Part shown: positions 25,689 to 35,262 of the stretch, piece after piece
How positions within the stretch are numbered: position 1 is the stretch's first letter
Layout of the letters: every line of letters starts with the position of its first letter
NCBI RefSeq assembly: GCF_001712795.1
Contig: NZ_KV757577.1
Coordinates: 1-40,346 of the forward strand
Reading direction: 5' to 3'
From: Nostoc sp. KVJ20
GTDB taxonomy: Bacteria; Cyanobacteriota; Cyanobacteriia; Cyanobacteriales; Nostocaceae
DNA length: 40,346 bases
Position numbers and translations under genes: made by a program
The notes under the pieces: generated by a model
What the model was told of the DNA's origin: nothing
What the model saw: the letters and a program-made list of their open reading frames with translations, nothing else
The model's database searches: none

Positions 25689-27707
25689 ATGGATTGCTTA
25701 TTATTTGTGTCTCACTGGCTACCTCAAAAATTAATTAGCGGCTTGTTGACGAAATTGCTAGATTTAAAAAACAAACATTTGTTTCTTTTTGATACTATTG
25801 TTTTTTCATTTACAGCCTTTTTTGCTCTCAATCTATGCTTAAATGGCAATTTTTCTATCCAAGAATATAAGGCAAGACTAGGAATTGCAACAATACTTTT
25901 TTTAGCAGTCAAACTAACTGTATTGTGGAATTTTGGTTTTTATAGACTTTACTGGCGCTATGCCAGTATTGAGGAGCTTCTATACATAACTGTTCTAATA
26001 GGTATTGCGGTAATAGTTCAAGCTGTATTCTTTGATGCTATGCGATTTATACCGTATTTAGGATTAGATACGCTACCACAATCACTACCATTAATCGATG
26101 GTTTGCTTTCATGTATTTTTATTGGTGGGTTGCGTTTCAGTATTAGGATTGTAGAAAGAATCAGCCAACAACATACAGTATTTAAGCCACAAGACCGTGT
26201 GTTAATAGTTGGTGCTGGCAATGCTGGCGTTTCTCTTGTACAAGAAATGCAAAGAAATCCTCAATTAGGGTTTCATCCTGTTGCTTTTATTGACGATGAC
26301 CCGCACAAGTTTCGCGCATATATACGTGGCATTCCTGTAGTAGGCGATCGCTATCAAATTCCTGATGTTTTAAAATCTCTCAAAATTCATAAAGTTATCA
26401 TTGCAATGCCTACAGTTACAGGTAGAGTCATTCGGGAAATTCTAGATATTTGCAAAGCAACTGGAACTCAAACTAGCACTTTACCAGGCATTCATGAAAT
26501 CCTCAATGGTCGTGTGCGAGTTGACAGTATTCGGGATGTACGAATTGAAGATTTACTCAGACGAGAACCTGTACAAATAGATATTGATCAAGTTGCTCAA
26601 TTTCTCAAGGGTAAAACAGTATTGATCACAGGCTCAGGTGGATCAATTGGTAGCGAACTTTGCCGCCAAATTTTTAAATGCAATCCTGCTGAAATGATCC
26701 TTGTAGGACATGGAGAAAATTCTGTGTTCAATATCCAACAAGAACTAGAACAACTTATTCAAGTTATCGAAAATGAGGGTAAATCTTCAAGAGACACTCC
26801 TCGTATTTCAACTTTTATTGCAGATATTCGCTTTAAGTCTCGATTAGAACATGCATTCGAGCTATTCCAACCTGATGTAATTTTTCATGCTGCGGCTCAT
26901 AAACACGTCCCACTAATGGAATTAAATCCAGTAGAAGCAATCACCAACAATGTCATGGGGACAAAAAATTTACTAGAACTATCACTGCAATATGATGTGA
27001 AACATTTCGTGATGATTTCTACAGACAAAGCAGTTAATCCTACTAATGTTATGGGTGCTAGTAAGAGAGTCGCTGAAATGTTAGTGCTGCAAGCCGCAAG
27101 AGAAAGTGGTAAGCCTTATGTTACGGTGCGCTTTGGCAACGTTTTAGGTAGTCGGGGTAGTGTAGTTCCCACCTTTAAAAAACAAATTGCAGCAGGTGGC
27201 CCAGTAACCGTTACCCATCCAGAGATTCGTCGTTATTTCATGACAATTCCAGAGGCCGTTCAACTAGTTTTGCAGGCTACTGTACTTGGTCGTGGTGGTG
27301 AAGTCTTAATGTTGAATATGGGTAAACCTGTGAAAATTGTTGACTTAGCTAAAGAACTAATTCGCCTTTCAGGATACGAAGTTAACCAAGATATTGAGAT
27401 TGTATTTACTGGTTTACGTCCAGGTGAAAAGTTATTTGAGGAATTATTTATTCCTGGAGAAGAATATGAACCAACCCAACACGAAAAACTGTTAGTAGTC
27501 AAAAATGCTAGTAAGATGATTCCAGAAAATTTGTCTATTACTGTAGCGACTTTATGTCAAGCAGCAGCTAAAAACGATACGAGTTTTATTCTGCGTTTGC
27601 TTGAAGAACTAGTGCCAGGATATAAACCAAAACACTTAGAAAGTTATGCAGCAGCAAATATTACCAGCAATACTTCTGTCAGAATACTGGCACAGGTAAA
27701 ACCGTAA
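25689..27707 (+). CDS. Membrane-bound CapD/WbpM-like nucleotide-sugar dehydratase
   Basis: The 672-residue protein has four or five N-terminal membrane helices (about 25-150). A first Rossmann region follows (VLIVGAGNAGVSLVQEM, about 171). The catalytic short-chain dehydrogenase domain comes next (GKTVLITGSGGSIGSELCRQ, about 307). STDKAVNPTNVMGASKR (about 443-459) holds the Met-x3-Lys form of the active site seen in long WbpM-type enzymes, in place of Tyr-x3-Lys. Relatives make UDP-4-keto-6-deoxy sugars from UDP-GlcNAc as the first step to amino-deoxy sugars in capsules or O-antigens. It is the first gene of the polysaccharide cluster and is preceded by an 821-bp AT-rich gap. Confidence 0.9.
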   Translation: MDCLLFVSHWLPQKLISGLLTKLLDLKNKHLFLFDTIVFSFTAFFALNLCLNGNFSIQEYKARLGIATILFLAVKLTVLWNFGFYRLYWRYASIEELLYITVLIGIAVIVQAVFFDAMRFIPYLGLDTLPQSLPLIDGLLSCIFIGGLRFSIRIVERISQQHTVFKPQDRVLIVGAGNAGVSLVQEMQRNPQLGFHPVAFIDDDPHKFRAYIRGIPVVGDRYQIPDVLKSLKIHKVIIAMPTVTGRVIREILDICKATGTQTSTLPGIHEILNGRVRVDSIRDVRIEDLLRREPVQIDIDQVAQFLKGKTVLITGSGGSIGSELCRQIFKCNPAEMILVGHGENSVFNIQQELEQLIQVIENEGKSSRDTPRISTFIADIRFKSRLEHAFELFQPDVIFHAAAHKHVPLMELNPVEAITNNVMGTKNLLELSLQYDVKHFVMISTDKAVNPTNVMGASKRVAEMLVLQAARESGKPYVTVRFGNVLGSRGSVVPTFKKQIAAGGPVTVTHPEIRRYFMTIPEAVQLVLQATVLGRGGEVLMLNMGKPVKIVDLAKELIRLSGYEVNQDIEIVFTGLRPGEKLFEELFIPGEEYEPTQHEKLLVVKNASKMIPENLSITVATLCQAAAKNDTSFILRLLEELVPGYKPKHLESYAAANITSNTSVRILAQVKP

Positions 27708-27734
27708 ATAGGGTACAACAATGACAAATTTAAA

Positions 27735-28787
27735 ATGGAAGGTAGAAGAATAAATATGTACAAAAACTATCAAACTAATAGTAGATTACAAGCATTGGAT
27801 AAATTCTCTAGAGTTAACGATAGATATTTGACTGGAATTAAAAATATAGCCAAGACTTTTGTCACAAGAAGAAGTGATTGGTCAATTGGAATCTATACAG
27901 GTGAATCTCTTTTTGATTTTGCTTGTCCAGAAAAAATCAGTAATCCAGTTTTGACTGCTAAGGATATAACAGATGTCCCTGCTAACTTTGTTGCTGACCC
28001 ATTTATGGTTTGTGAGGATGGCATTTGGTATATGTTTTTTGAAGTACTAAATAGTTTCCAAAATAAAGGAGTAATCGGATTAGCAACTAGCAACGATGCA
28101 TATAAATGGAATTACCAACAAATTGTACTTGATGAACCGTTTCACTTATCTTATCCATACGTGTTCAAATTCCAAAACGAATACTATATGATTCCAGAAA
28201 CTTCTGAAGCCGATTCTATTCGTTTATATAAAGCAAGTAATTTCCCGAAAAAATGGACGTTTATTAAAACCTTACTTGATAAAAATGATTTTGTAGACCC
28301 TAGTATTTTTCAATACAATAATCTGTGGTGGCTATTGACTGCAACATCAGAAGACCGGAATATTTTGCGTCTTTATTATTCTCAAGATTTGACAGGTGGC
28401 TGGATTGAGCATCCTAAAAGTCCTGTTATTGAGGGAAATAAAAACAACACAAGACCAGCCGGTAGAGTTGTAGTACTCGATGACAAAATTATTAGATATA
28501 CCCAGGATTGTGAGCGTATTTATGGGAATAAAGTTCGAGCATTTGAAATCACTGAACTGACAACGACAAGTTATCAAGAGAAAGCAGTTAAAGGAAATCC
28601 AGTTATCAAAGCAAGTGGAATGGGTTGGAATCAAATAGGTATGCACCATATTGATCCTCACAAAATTGGCACAAATAAATGGATAGCATGTGTGGATGGA
28701 AAGCGAGATAGATTAGTTATCAAACAAAATTCAATATTAGCAATTTTGCAAAAACGGATAAATGCTCGTTTCAAGGTTAATAATTAA
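27735..28787 (+). CDS. Five-bladed beta-propeller protein of a polysaccharide cluster
   Basis: The 350-residue protein (or 343 from the ATG at 27756) has a repeated beta pattern with aromatic-rich blades (VADPFMVCEDGIWYMFFEVLN, YPYVFKFQNEYYMIPETSEADSIRLYKA, DPSIFQYNNLWWLLTAT, TRPAGRVVVLDDKIIRYTQDC). It resembles the N-terminal propeller of glucosamine inositolphosphorylceramide transferase-like proteins and GH43-like folds, which occur in bacterial exopolysaccharide loci. The catalytic function is unproven; it may bind or modify a glycan. It overlaps the longest reading of the next ORF but not that gene's likely start at 28843. Confidence 0.65.
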   Translation: MEGRRINMYKNYQTNSRLQALDKFSRVNDRYLTGIKNIAKTFVTRRSDWSIGIYTGESLFDFACPEKISNPVLTAKDITDVPANFVADPFMVCEDGIWYMFFEVLNSFQNKGVIGLATSNDAYKWNYQQIVLDEPFHLSYPYVFKFQNEYYMIPETSEADSIRLYKASNFPKKWTFIKTLLDKNDFVDPSIFQYNNLWWLLTATSEDRNILRLYYSQDLTGGWIEHPKSPVIEGNKNNTRPAGRVVVLDDKIIRYTQDCERIYGNKVRAFEITELTTTSYQEKAVKGNPVIKASGMGWNQIGMHHIDPHKIGTNKWIACVDGKRDRLVIKQNSILAILQKRINARFKVNN

Positions 28788-28842
28788 TAATTATTACTTT
28801 ATTAATGAGTTGAATTTTCATCATCAAGTGAGGAAACAAGAG

Positions 28843-29637
28843 ATGTTGATTGTCACAAAGAAATTTATTTTTTCAGTGGGAGAAGTCTGGTTTGATGAAG
28901 ATCCACCAGAATTAAGTAATGTGGACGTACTCCATTACAGACAATGGATACAACCGATTAAAGGTGGTCAGTCTGATGAATTTCATACAAGATTAATTGA
29001 CCTCAGTAAAAGTCAGGATGAACTATGGGAAAGTATTAGTAGTAATGATAGATATAAGATTCGTCGAGCGGAGCAAAAAGACCAGGTTGTTTATGAGTGT
29101 TTTGAGCATATAAACTCTGATATTATCAACGAATTTTCTGATTTTTATGATTCATTTGCTTCCCAGAAGGGGTTATCTAAAATTAATAAAAATCAGCTAC
29201 AAAATCGTGTAAACGCGGGTGCAATTGATATTTCCCGGATCAAGTTACAAAATGGAGAATCTTTAATTTGGCACGTTTATTATCGTAGTCATAATAGAGT
29301 TCGCCTTTTGCATTCTGCTTCACTTAAAAATAGTGATGATACTTCCTATCAATCGATTTTAGGACGAGCGAATCGTTACCATCACTGGCAAGATATAGTG
29401 AGATTTAAAAATTTAGGAATTTCCGTTTATGATTTTGGAGGCTGGTATACCGGAAGCACAGATCAGGAGAAATTAGGTATTAATCAGTTTAAAGAAAAAT
29501 TTGGTGGAGAAATTGTCAAGAATTTTAACTGTATTAATGGCATCACAATAAAGGGTAAACTATATTTACATTTGTTGAAAATTTATATGAGTTTATCTCA
29601 ATTATCATTACCACGCTTATTGAATTTTAGATTTTAG
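28843..29637 (+). CDS. FemAB/GNAT-like acyl or aminoacyl transferase
   Basis: The start is the ATG at 28843, 8 bases after GAGGA; a longer frame from 28762 would overlap the previous gene. The 264-residue protein has the FemAB/GNAT-type layout: DLSKSQDELWESISSNDRYKIRRAEQKDQ (N-terminal half), WHVYYRSHNRVRLLHSAS, ILGRANRYHHWQDIVRFKNLGISVYDFGGWYTG and LGINQFKEKFGGEIVKNF. Relatives include peptidoglycan cross-bridge aminoacyltransferases and sugar N-acyltransferases. In this cluster it could add an acyl or amino-acid group to an amino sugar of the glycan. The last codons run into a ttttgga heptamer tract. Confidence 0.75.
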   Translation: MLIVTKKFIFSVGEVWFDEDPPELSNVDVLHYRQWIQPIKGGQSDEFHTRLIDLSKSQDELWESISSNDRYKIRRAEQKDQVVYECFEHINSDIINEFSDFYDSFASQKGLSKINKNQLQNRVNAGAIDISRIKLQNGESLIWHVYYRSHNRVRLLHSASLKNSDDTSYQSILGRANRYHHWQDIVRFKNLGISVYDFGGWYTGSTDQEKLGINQFKEKFGGEIVKNFNCINGITIKGKLYLHLLKIYMSLSQLSLPRLLNFRF

Positions 29638-29662
29638 ATTTTGGATTTTGGATTTTGGATTT
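29628..29662 (+). repeat. Heptamer repeat over the FemAB-like 3' end
   Basis: Five 7-bp units (ttttaga twice, then ttttgga three times) span the stop codon of the FemAB-like gene and the spacer before the flippase gene. An STRR tract therefore forms the end of the coding sequence (LLNFRF). Confidence 0.75.
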
Positions 29663-29690
29663 AATAATTATCAATTCTTGCCCATACGGT

Positions 29691-31058
29691 ATGAAAATGT
29701 GGCGTTTGCAAAGCTTAGTTGATTACTGGAAGCAACTAACAAGCGGCTCTATCAATCGCCAAATTTTTGGTGCAGCGATGATAGTTGGTTTATTAACAGC
29801 ATTGGTGAAAGTTGCTGCTGTAGCTAAAGAATTGGTGGTGGCTCAAAGATTTGGTACTGGAGACGACTTAGATGCATTTTTAATTGCCTTGTTAGTTCCT
29901 TCTTTTATCATTAATGTCGTTGCTGGTTCTTTTAATACTGCTCTTATACCCGTCTATATGCAAGTAAGAGAGCAGGAAGGTATAAAAGTAGCCCAAAGGC
30001 TTTTCTCTGGAGCCACAATTAGCGGTTTGGGACTGTTAGGAATCACGACAATAGTCATGGTAGCTAGCGCACATGTGTATTTACCATATATTGCTGCTGG
30101 GTTCAGTCCCGAAAAGTTAGATATGACTTTTCATCTGCTCTGTGCGATCGCACCTTTTGTTCTCTTAAGTGGGATTATTATCATCTGGAGCGCTGTATTG
30201 AACGCAGGAGAGCGTTTTGCTCTAGCAGCTTTGTCACCTATTATCACTCCAACTATTAGCGTCTTATTGCTCTTAATGCTCAAATCTTGGGGTATTTTCG
30301 CTTTAGCAGCGGGGTTAGTCTGCGGTGCAGCAGTAGAAATAACTCTTTTAGGAGCAGCATTGCACCGACAAGGCATTTCATGGCTTCCCAAATGGTATGG
30401 GTTTGATACTCATCTACGTCAGGTTGTTAGCCAGTATTTACCAATGATTGCAGGCGGTTTTTTGATGTGTAGCACAAATCTAGTAGATCAATCTATGGCA
30501 GCAATGCTGTCGCCTGGTAGTGTAGCAGCGCTGAGTTACGGTAACAAGCTCATTGCCTTCCCGATATCTTTAGCTACCACAGCATTAAGTACTGCTGTGA
30601 TTCCCTATTTTTCCAAAATGGTAGCTTCTAAGGATTGGATAGGTACACGTCGCACACTTAAACGATATATGCAAATCATTTTTGTCACGACTACTTTACT
30701 GGCAGCATTCTTGTTTATATTTTCTGAGTCTATAGTCCAGATACTCTTTCAAAGAGGTTCGTTTACAGCTAACGATACTCAATTAGTAGCTCAAACCCAA
30801 AATTCCTTTGCCTTACAAATACCTTTTTATGTCGCAGGAATTTTGGCTGTTAGGTTAATTTCTGCAATGCAATTAAATCATATATTGATGTGGGGGTCTG
30901 CTTGTAACTTAACCATAAATATTTTTCTGAATTATGTGTTTATGCAATGGCTGGGTGTTACAGGTATCGCTTTATCTACTGCTTGTGTTTATATTTTCTC
31001 ATTCTTCTTCTTAACCTATTTTGCCAATAAAAAACTAATAGATTATTCTGTGAATTGA
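29691..31058 (+). CDS. MurJ/MviN-family lipid-linked glycan flippase
   Basis: The ATG at 29691 is preferred over a TTG at 29655, giving 455 residues. The protein has about 13-14 hydrophobic membrane segments and MurJ/MviN hallmarks: the N-terminal KVAAVAKELVVAQRFGTGDDLDAFLIALLVPSFI...AGSFNTALIPVY region, STNLVDQSMAAMLSPGSVAALSYGNKL and the QILFQRGSFT block. It likely flips a lipid-linked sugar repeat across the cytoplasmic membrane. A peptidoglycan role is less likely given its polysaccharide-cluster context. Confidence 0.85.
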   Translation: MKMWRLQSLVDYWKQLTSGSINRQIFGAAMIVGLLTALVKVAAVAKELVVAQRFGTGDDLDAFLIALLVPSFIINVVAGSFNTALIPVYMQVREQEGIKVAQRLFSGATISGLGLLGITTIVMVASAHVYLPYIAAGFSPEKLDMTFHLLCAIAPFVLLSGIIIIWSAVLNAGERFALAALSPIITPTISVLLLLMLKSWGIFALAAGLVCGAAVEITLLGAALHRQGISWLPKWYGFDTHLRQVVSQYLPMIAGGFLMCSTNLVDQSMAAMLSPGSVAALSYGNKLIAFPISLATTALSTAVIPYFSKMVASKDWIGTRRTLKRYMQIIFVTTTLLAAFLFIFSESIVQILFQRGSFTANDTQLVAQTQNSFALQIPFYVAGILAVRLISAMQLNHILMWGSACNLTINIFLNYVFMQWLGVTGIALSTACVYIFSFFFLTYFANKKLIDYSVN

Positions 31059-31094
31059 AAAAAATCCACTATTCCTAAAATATCTTATCTAAAA

Positions 31095-32231
31095 ATGAGA
31101 CTAACACTGATTATTTATTCACTAACTTATGGTGGCGCGGAACGTGTCATGTCAATCATGGCAAATTACTGGGCAGCTAAGGGATGGCAAATTACTATAT
31201 TGACATTTGATGACAATAAAATACCCCAATTTGATTTAGATAGTCGTGTTCTGTACACTCCGTTAGGCATCGCTAGCAAATCTCCCAATGCGATTATAGG
31301 TATCTATAATAATTTGAACCGCATCGGAACATTACGAAATGCAATTATTAATAGCAATCCGGATGTTGTGATTAGTTTCATGTCTAAAATTAATGCGATT
31401 ACTTTATTAACAACGCGATGGTTGAATATACCAGTGGTGATATCTGAACGTAGTAATCCAATAAAAAGTTATTTAGGTGGGGCTTGGAAACAACTACGAC
31501 AACAGACTTATCCATTTGCAGATCGGATTGTTTTTCAAACTAAAAGAGCAAGAGATTGTTTTCCATTAAAGCTACAAAATAATAGCTGTATTATCCCTAA
31601 TATGGTTGTATTACCACCGATAGAAAAACAATCATCGGACAAAGTTTTAAGAGAGCGATCGCTCGTTGCGATGGGACGCTTTGTCCCAGAGAAAGGCTTT
31701 GATCTACTGCTGCAAGCCTTTGCACAACTGAAGGATCGTTATCCAGAATGGACTTTGACAATTTTGGGAGACGGTAAACTACGCCCAGACTTGGAATCTT
31801 TGCGTAACCAACTTGGATTGAGCGATCGCGTTTATTTCCCTGGAATGGTGAAAAATAACTATGATTTTTTGCAGCAAGCGGAGATTTTTATTATGTCTTC
31901 CCGCTTTGAGGGTTTTCCTAATGCCCTCTGCGAAGCGATGGCATCTGGATTACCAGTCATCTCTACAGATTGTCCCAGTGGCCCACGAGAGATTATTCGT
32001 GATGGCATAGATGGCATCTTGGTTCCAAATGAAGATGTGTCAGCATTAGCCGCAGCAATGGAACGACTGATGTCTAGTGAAGAAGAACGGAAATCTTTAG
32101 CTGCTCGTGCGCCAGAAATAATCGAACGATTCAGCGTAGAGAAAATTATGGGAATGTGGGAAGAAGTCTTAGCTGAAGTTATTACTGACTTTTCACGTAT
32201 GGAAAAGCTAACGATTAACCTAACACCCTAA
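31095..32231 (+). CDS. GT4-family glycosyltransferase
   Basis: The 378-residue protein has the GT-B fold of retaining GT4 glycosyltransferases: the N-terminal YGGAERVMSIMANYWAAKGW donor-acceptor cleft motif, the middle GRFVPEKGFDLLLQAFAQL block, and the EX7E catalytic motif in SRFEGFPNALCEAMASGLPV. These are cytoplasmic or membrane-peripheral enzymes that add one sugar to a lipid-linked acceptor. The ATG start has no strong ribosome-binding site (TATCT...AAAA precedes). The sugar specificity cannot be predicted. Confidence 0.88.
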   Translation: MRLTLIIYSLTYGGAERVMSIMANYWAAKGWQITILTFDDNKIPQFDLDSRVLYTPLGIASKSPNAIIGIYNNLNRIGTLRNAIINSNPDVVISFMSKINAITLLTTRWLNIPVVISERSNPIKSYLGGAWKQLRQQTYPFADRIVFQTKRARDCFPLKLQNNSCIIPNMVVLPPIEKQSSDKVLRERSLVAMGRFVPEKGFDLLLQAFAQLKDRYPEWTLTILGDGKLRPDLESLRNQLGLSDRVYFPGMVKNNYDFLQQAEIFIMSSRFEGFPNALCEAMASGLPVISTDCPSGPREIIRDGIDGILVPNEDVSALAAAMERLMSSEEERKSLAARAPEIIERFSVEKIMGMWEEVLAEVITDFSRMEKLTINLTP

Positions 32232-32553
32232 CCGGCGCGGGAAGGGGAAAATTCAAAGTCTCTCTTCTAAAAGGAGAGAGATTTAGAGAGAGGTTTTAAA
32301 AGTCATGATTGATGTATCAAATATTTTTTTACCCCACCCTAACCCTCCCCTTATAAAGGGGAGCCACTGCGTTGGGCGGCTTCGCCGACTTGAAGTATGT
32401 GGCGTGAGGGAACCGGATTTTCGTGTTTCCCCCCTTTATAAGGGGGGATTAAGGGGGGTAATAATTCGATTCAAATCACAGCTAACTACTTTTAAAACAT
32501 CCTCTTAGAGAGAGGTTTTCCAGATTGAGTAACTAATTTATATTTTCAAATAC
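32232..32553. other. Gene-free stretch between the two glycosyltransferases
   Basis: No gene. A palindromic element (32330-32460) is bracketed by a 15-bp direct repeat, ttagagagaggtttt, at 32283-32297 and 32505-32519. It interrupts the otherwise tight polysaccharide operon. Confidence 0.7.
32330..32460. repeat. MITE-like inverted repeat, 131 bp
   Basis: The left arm taccccaccctaaccctccc and the right arm aggggggattaaggggggta are imperfect reverse complements, each with an adjoining small hairpin (ccccttataaagggg and ccctttataaggg). The core matches the inner repeats of the element at 34963-35152 and the tract near 285-305. It is non-coding and sits inside the glycan operon. Confidence 0.75.
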
Positions 32554-33702
32554 ATGAAAAAAAAGATTGTATTCCTCATTCGTGACCTAAACTATGGAGG
32601 AGCAGAAAGACAATTAGTAACACTAGTAAAAACTCTTGATAAACAATGCTTTGATATAACAGTTTTATGCTTATATCCTAGTGGCTCACTATCTTTAGAT
32701 AAAGACTTAAAAGATAATGGAATCCCAATAATATGTTTGGAGAAAAAAGGGCGCTGGCATTTATTTGGCTTCTTTTGGAATCTTGTTCAGCATCTTCAAC
32801 GTATCCACCCTGATATATTGCATGGATATATTGGAATACCGAATTTACTCACTATCTTCTTGAAGCCTTTTTTTCCCTCAACCCGCATGATTTGGGGAAT
32901 ACGCTCATCTAATGTAGAACCTAATTTTTACGATTGGTTAGGGAGTTTGCTTTTCCAGTTAGAGTGTCTTTTATCTCGCTTTGCTGACCTGATTATTGTT
33001 AATTCTTATGCTGGTCGAGCATATTACCTCACTCATGGATTTCCTGCTAATAAGATGACGGTAATTCCTAATGGTATTGATATCGAATTATTTAAACCTG
33101 ATCAAAAAGATCGGATAAAAATACGAAGCTCATGGGGAATTTATCAAGACATGATTGTAATCGGTTTAGTGGGGCGACTAGATATAAGGAAAGACCATCC
33201 CACATTTCTTAAAGCAGCAGCATTACTCTTTGAAGAGAGACAGGATATCCGTTTCGTCTGTGTGGGTAGTGGTTCAGAAAACTATGCACGAGAGTTATAT
33301 GAACTGGCTAATAAATTAGGTATTTCTGATCAAGTGATCTGGGTAAAAGCGCGTACAGATATGCCTGCAATATACAATGCCCTAGATATTGTTGTTTCTT
33401 CATCCTATACAGAAGGATTTCCCAATGTAATCGGAGAAGCGATGGCTTGCGGTGTACCTTGTGTGGTGACAGATGTAGGTGATTCTGCTTGGATTGTTGG
33501 TGATACCGATGTAGTAGTACCTCCTAAAAATCCAGAGGCTTTGAAAAATGCTATGAAAAAGCTGATAGAAACTATTGGTATTTATGGGTGCGATCGCACT
33601 AAAATTCGACAGCGAATTATTGACTATTTCTCAGTAGCTCAATTAGCCCTTAAAACCGAAGCCGCTTTACTTGGTCTATCTCATGAATTCATCTCTAAGT
33701 AA
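32554..33702 (+). CDS. GT4-family glycosyltransferase
   Basis: The 382-residue protein is a second GT4 enzyme: YGGAERQLVTLVKTL near the N-terminus, GRLDIRKDHPTFLKAAALL in the donor-binding domain, and the catalytic TEGFPNVIGEAMACGVPCVVTD with EX7E. It is diverged from the upstream glycosyltransferase and so probably adds a different sugar or linkage. Its last 20 bases overlap the start of the ligase gene (ATG 33683), which suggests translational coupling. Confidence 0.88.
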   Translation: MKKKIVFLIRDLNYGGAERQLVTLVKTLDKQCFDITVLCLYPSGSLSLDKDLKDNGIPIICLEKKGRWHLFGFFWNLVQHLQRIHPDILHGYIGIPNLLTIFLKPFFPSTRMIWGIRSSNVEPNFYDWLGSLLFQLECLLSRFADLIIVNSYAGRAYYLTHGFPANKMTVIPNGIDIELFKPDQKDRIKIRSSWGIYQDMIVIGLVGRLDIRKDHPTFLKAAALLFEERQDIRFVCVGSGSENYARELYELANKLGISDQVIWVKARTDMPAIYNALDIVVSSSYTEGFPNVIGEAMACGVPCVVTDVGDSAWIVGDTDVVVPPKNPEALKNAMKKLIETIGIYGCDRTKIRQRIIDYFSVAQLALKTEAALLGLSHEFISK

Positions 33703-34903
33703 AAAAATAGATTTACTATTCTATTATCAATGTGCCCTCGCAATAGTTTCTATTTTCATTTTCTTCACAGAAATAAATTCCTATTTGTATACATCAGGAA
33801 TCTTCTCTCAACCTCCCTTGTATTGGATTATCTTCTTTGCTATTGCCTCCACCCCGTTACTTTTTTCAAATAAAAAATACATACCACACTCTGTAATTCT
33901 TTGGTGTATTGGTTTTCTCGCTATCTCTTTTTTATGGTTCATCCTATTTTCAATACCTACTGAAATTATTATTGAAGAATTAAGAAAGCGGATTTTGTCA
34001 GTGATATTTATCATAATAATTTCCCTAACTTTTTCCAACAACAATAATATTCATCTCTGGACTAGATGGGCAATTTTTATTGCAGTATTAATGGCTGTAT
34101 TCAACAACATTTATGAGTTTTTTAACCCAATTGCATTTAACTCATTAGGTACTGGTGGACGGTCTGCCGGATTTTATCTAAATCCCAATAATGATGGGGC
34201 TGCATTGGTACTTGGCATGATTTTTAGTGTGAGTCTATTGCAACCAATATATCGTTTACCTTTCGTATCTCTCATCGGTATCGGGGTGCTGTTGACATTT
34301 TCTAGAGGAGCTATTCTTGGCTGGTTAGTTACAGTTATTATTTTTACTATCACCCGTATACTGCATTTTAATAAATTACTTTATTGGGTGTTGGGAGTAG
34401 GAACAATAATTATTAGTTTAGGCTCACAGTGGTCAGAAGAACTATTACGAAATTTGAGCTTTAATCAAAACTCTCTTGAAAGAATTTCATGGTTCCAAAA
34501 CGTTTCAACCTCTGACTCTGAAGATTCTGCTGATTCCCGCTTGGAAGTGGCTCAATTAGCTTGGCAGATGTTTACTGAGCATCCAATTTTCGGTAATGGA
34601 ATTGCTTCAACTTTAACCTGGAATATGAATATATCTACACACAATATCTATTTATACTACATGGCAGACCACGGATTTTTAGGTGCTTTCATTTTACCTG
34701 TATTAGTATATGCAGTAATACAAGATGCCCACGGTGAAACTAAATATATTGGCTTGGCTTTTGCTGCTTTTATTCTTCTTTGGGGGCTATTTAGCCATAA
34801 TATTTTAGAAGAACGCTACATCCTAATCATGTTCTCATTAATGGCTGCTATGACTGCGGCGAGTCAGTTAGAGCAAAGATTTAAAGTAGGAAATTCATCA
34901 TGA
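33683..34903 (+). CDS. O-antigen ligase/polymerase family membrane protein
   Basis: The 406-residue protein (ATG 33683, overlapping the GT4 end) has about 10-12 hydrophobic helices and the Wzy/WaaL-type signature: GGRSAGFYLNPNNDGAALVLG, LLTFSRGAILGWLV and, after a large loop (about 245-295), NGIASTLTWNMNISTHNIYLYYMADHGFLGAF. Such proteins either polymerise lipid-linked repeats (Wzy) or join glycans to an acceptor (WaaL). The two cannot be told apart by motif alone. With the flippase next door it fits a Wzy-like pathway. Confidence 0.82.
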   Translation: MNSSLSKKIDLLFYYQCALAIVSIFIFFTEINSYLYTSGIFSQPPLYWIIFFAIASTPLLFSNKKYIPHSVILWCIGFLAISFLWFILFSIPTEIIIEELRKRILSVIFIIIISLTFSNNNNIHLWTRWAIFIAVLMAVFNNIYEFFNPIAFNSLGTGGRSAGFYLNPNNDGAALVLGMIFSVSLLQPIYRLPFVSLIGIGVLLTFSRGAILGWLVTVIIFTITRILHFNKLLYWVLGVGTIIISLGSQWSEELLRNLSFNQNSLERISWFQNVSTSDSEDSADSRLEVAQLAWQMFTEHPIFGNGIASTLTWNMNISTHNIYLYYMADHGFLGAFILPVLVYAVIQDAHGETKYIGLAFAAFILLWGLFSHNILEERYILIMFSLMAAMTAASQLEQRFKVGNSS

Positions 34904-35262
34904 AAATCAAAAAAATGTCAGAGTATGTTTGAAAAGTTCTCTTGTCGGTATCAAAAATTTTAGATCCCCCCTTTTTAAGGCTACGGTGTACATACAAATC
35001 GAATTACCCCCCTTAATCCCCCCTTGGAAAGGGGGGAAAAAAGAAATCTAGTTCCCTCCCCTTTGCAAGGGGAGGGTTAGGGTGGGGTAATTCGAGGACT
35101 GGTAGTGATATCGATAACTTGTGTGTACACCGTAGCTTAAAAAGGAGGGATCAAAAAGTGCCTAAAGTCACAGCGAAACACTTTTCAAAGATCCTCTAAG
35201 AATTCAGCACCAAAGAGATCCTGACTTATTACAAAAAAACTCAATTGGAAGGCTAAAATTCC
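34904..35262. other. Gene-free stretch holding a MITE, upstream of asnB
   Basis: No gene. A 190-bp MITE-like element (34963-35152) fills half of it. The rest is AT-rich leader DNA ending in a GGAAGG site 9-14 bases before the asnB start. Confidence 0.75.
34963..35152. mobile_element. MITE-like element, 190 bp
   Basis: The terminal inverted repeats are about 36 bp long: gatccccccctttttaagg running into gctacggtgtacatacaaat on the left, and their near-complement at the right end (acttgtgtgtacaccgtagc then ttaaaaaggagggatc). Inside, a cgaattacccc...ccttaatcccc segment is mirrored by a second one, giving a nested second pair of inverted repeats. It is non-coding. Related end or core sequences occur at 67-87, 259-329 and 32330-32460. 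Confidence 0.8.

Noticed and set aside
28762..28842. Longer N-terminus of the FemAB-like gene
   Set aside because: It overlaps the previous gene and lacks a ribosome-binding site. The ATG at 28843 has GAGGA at a good distance.
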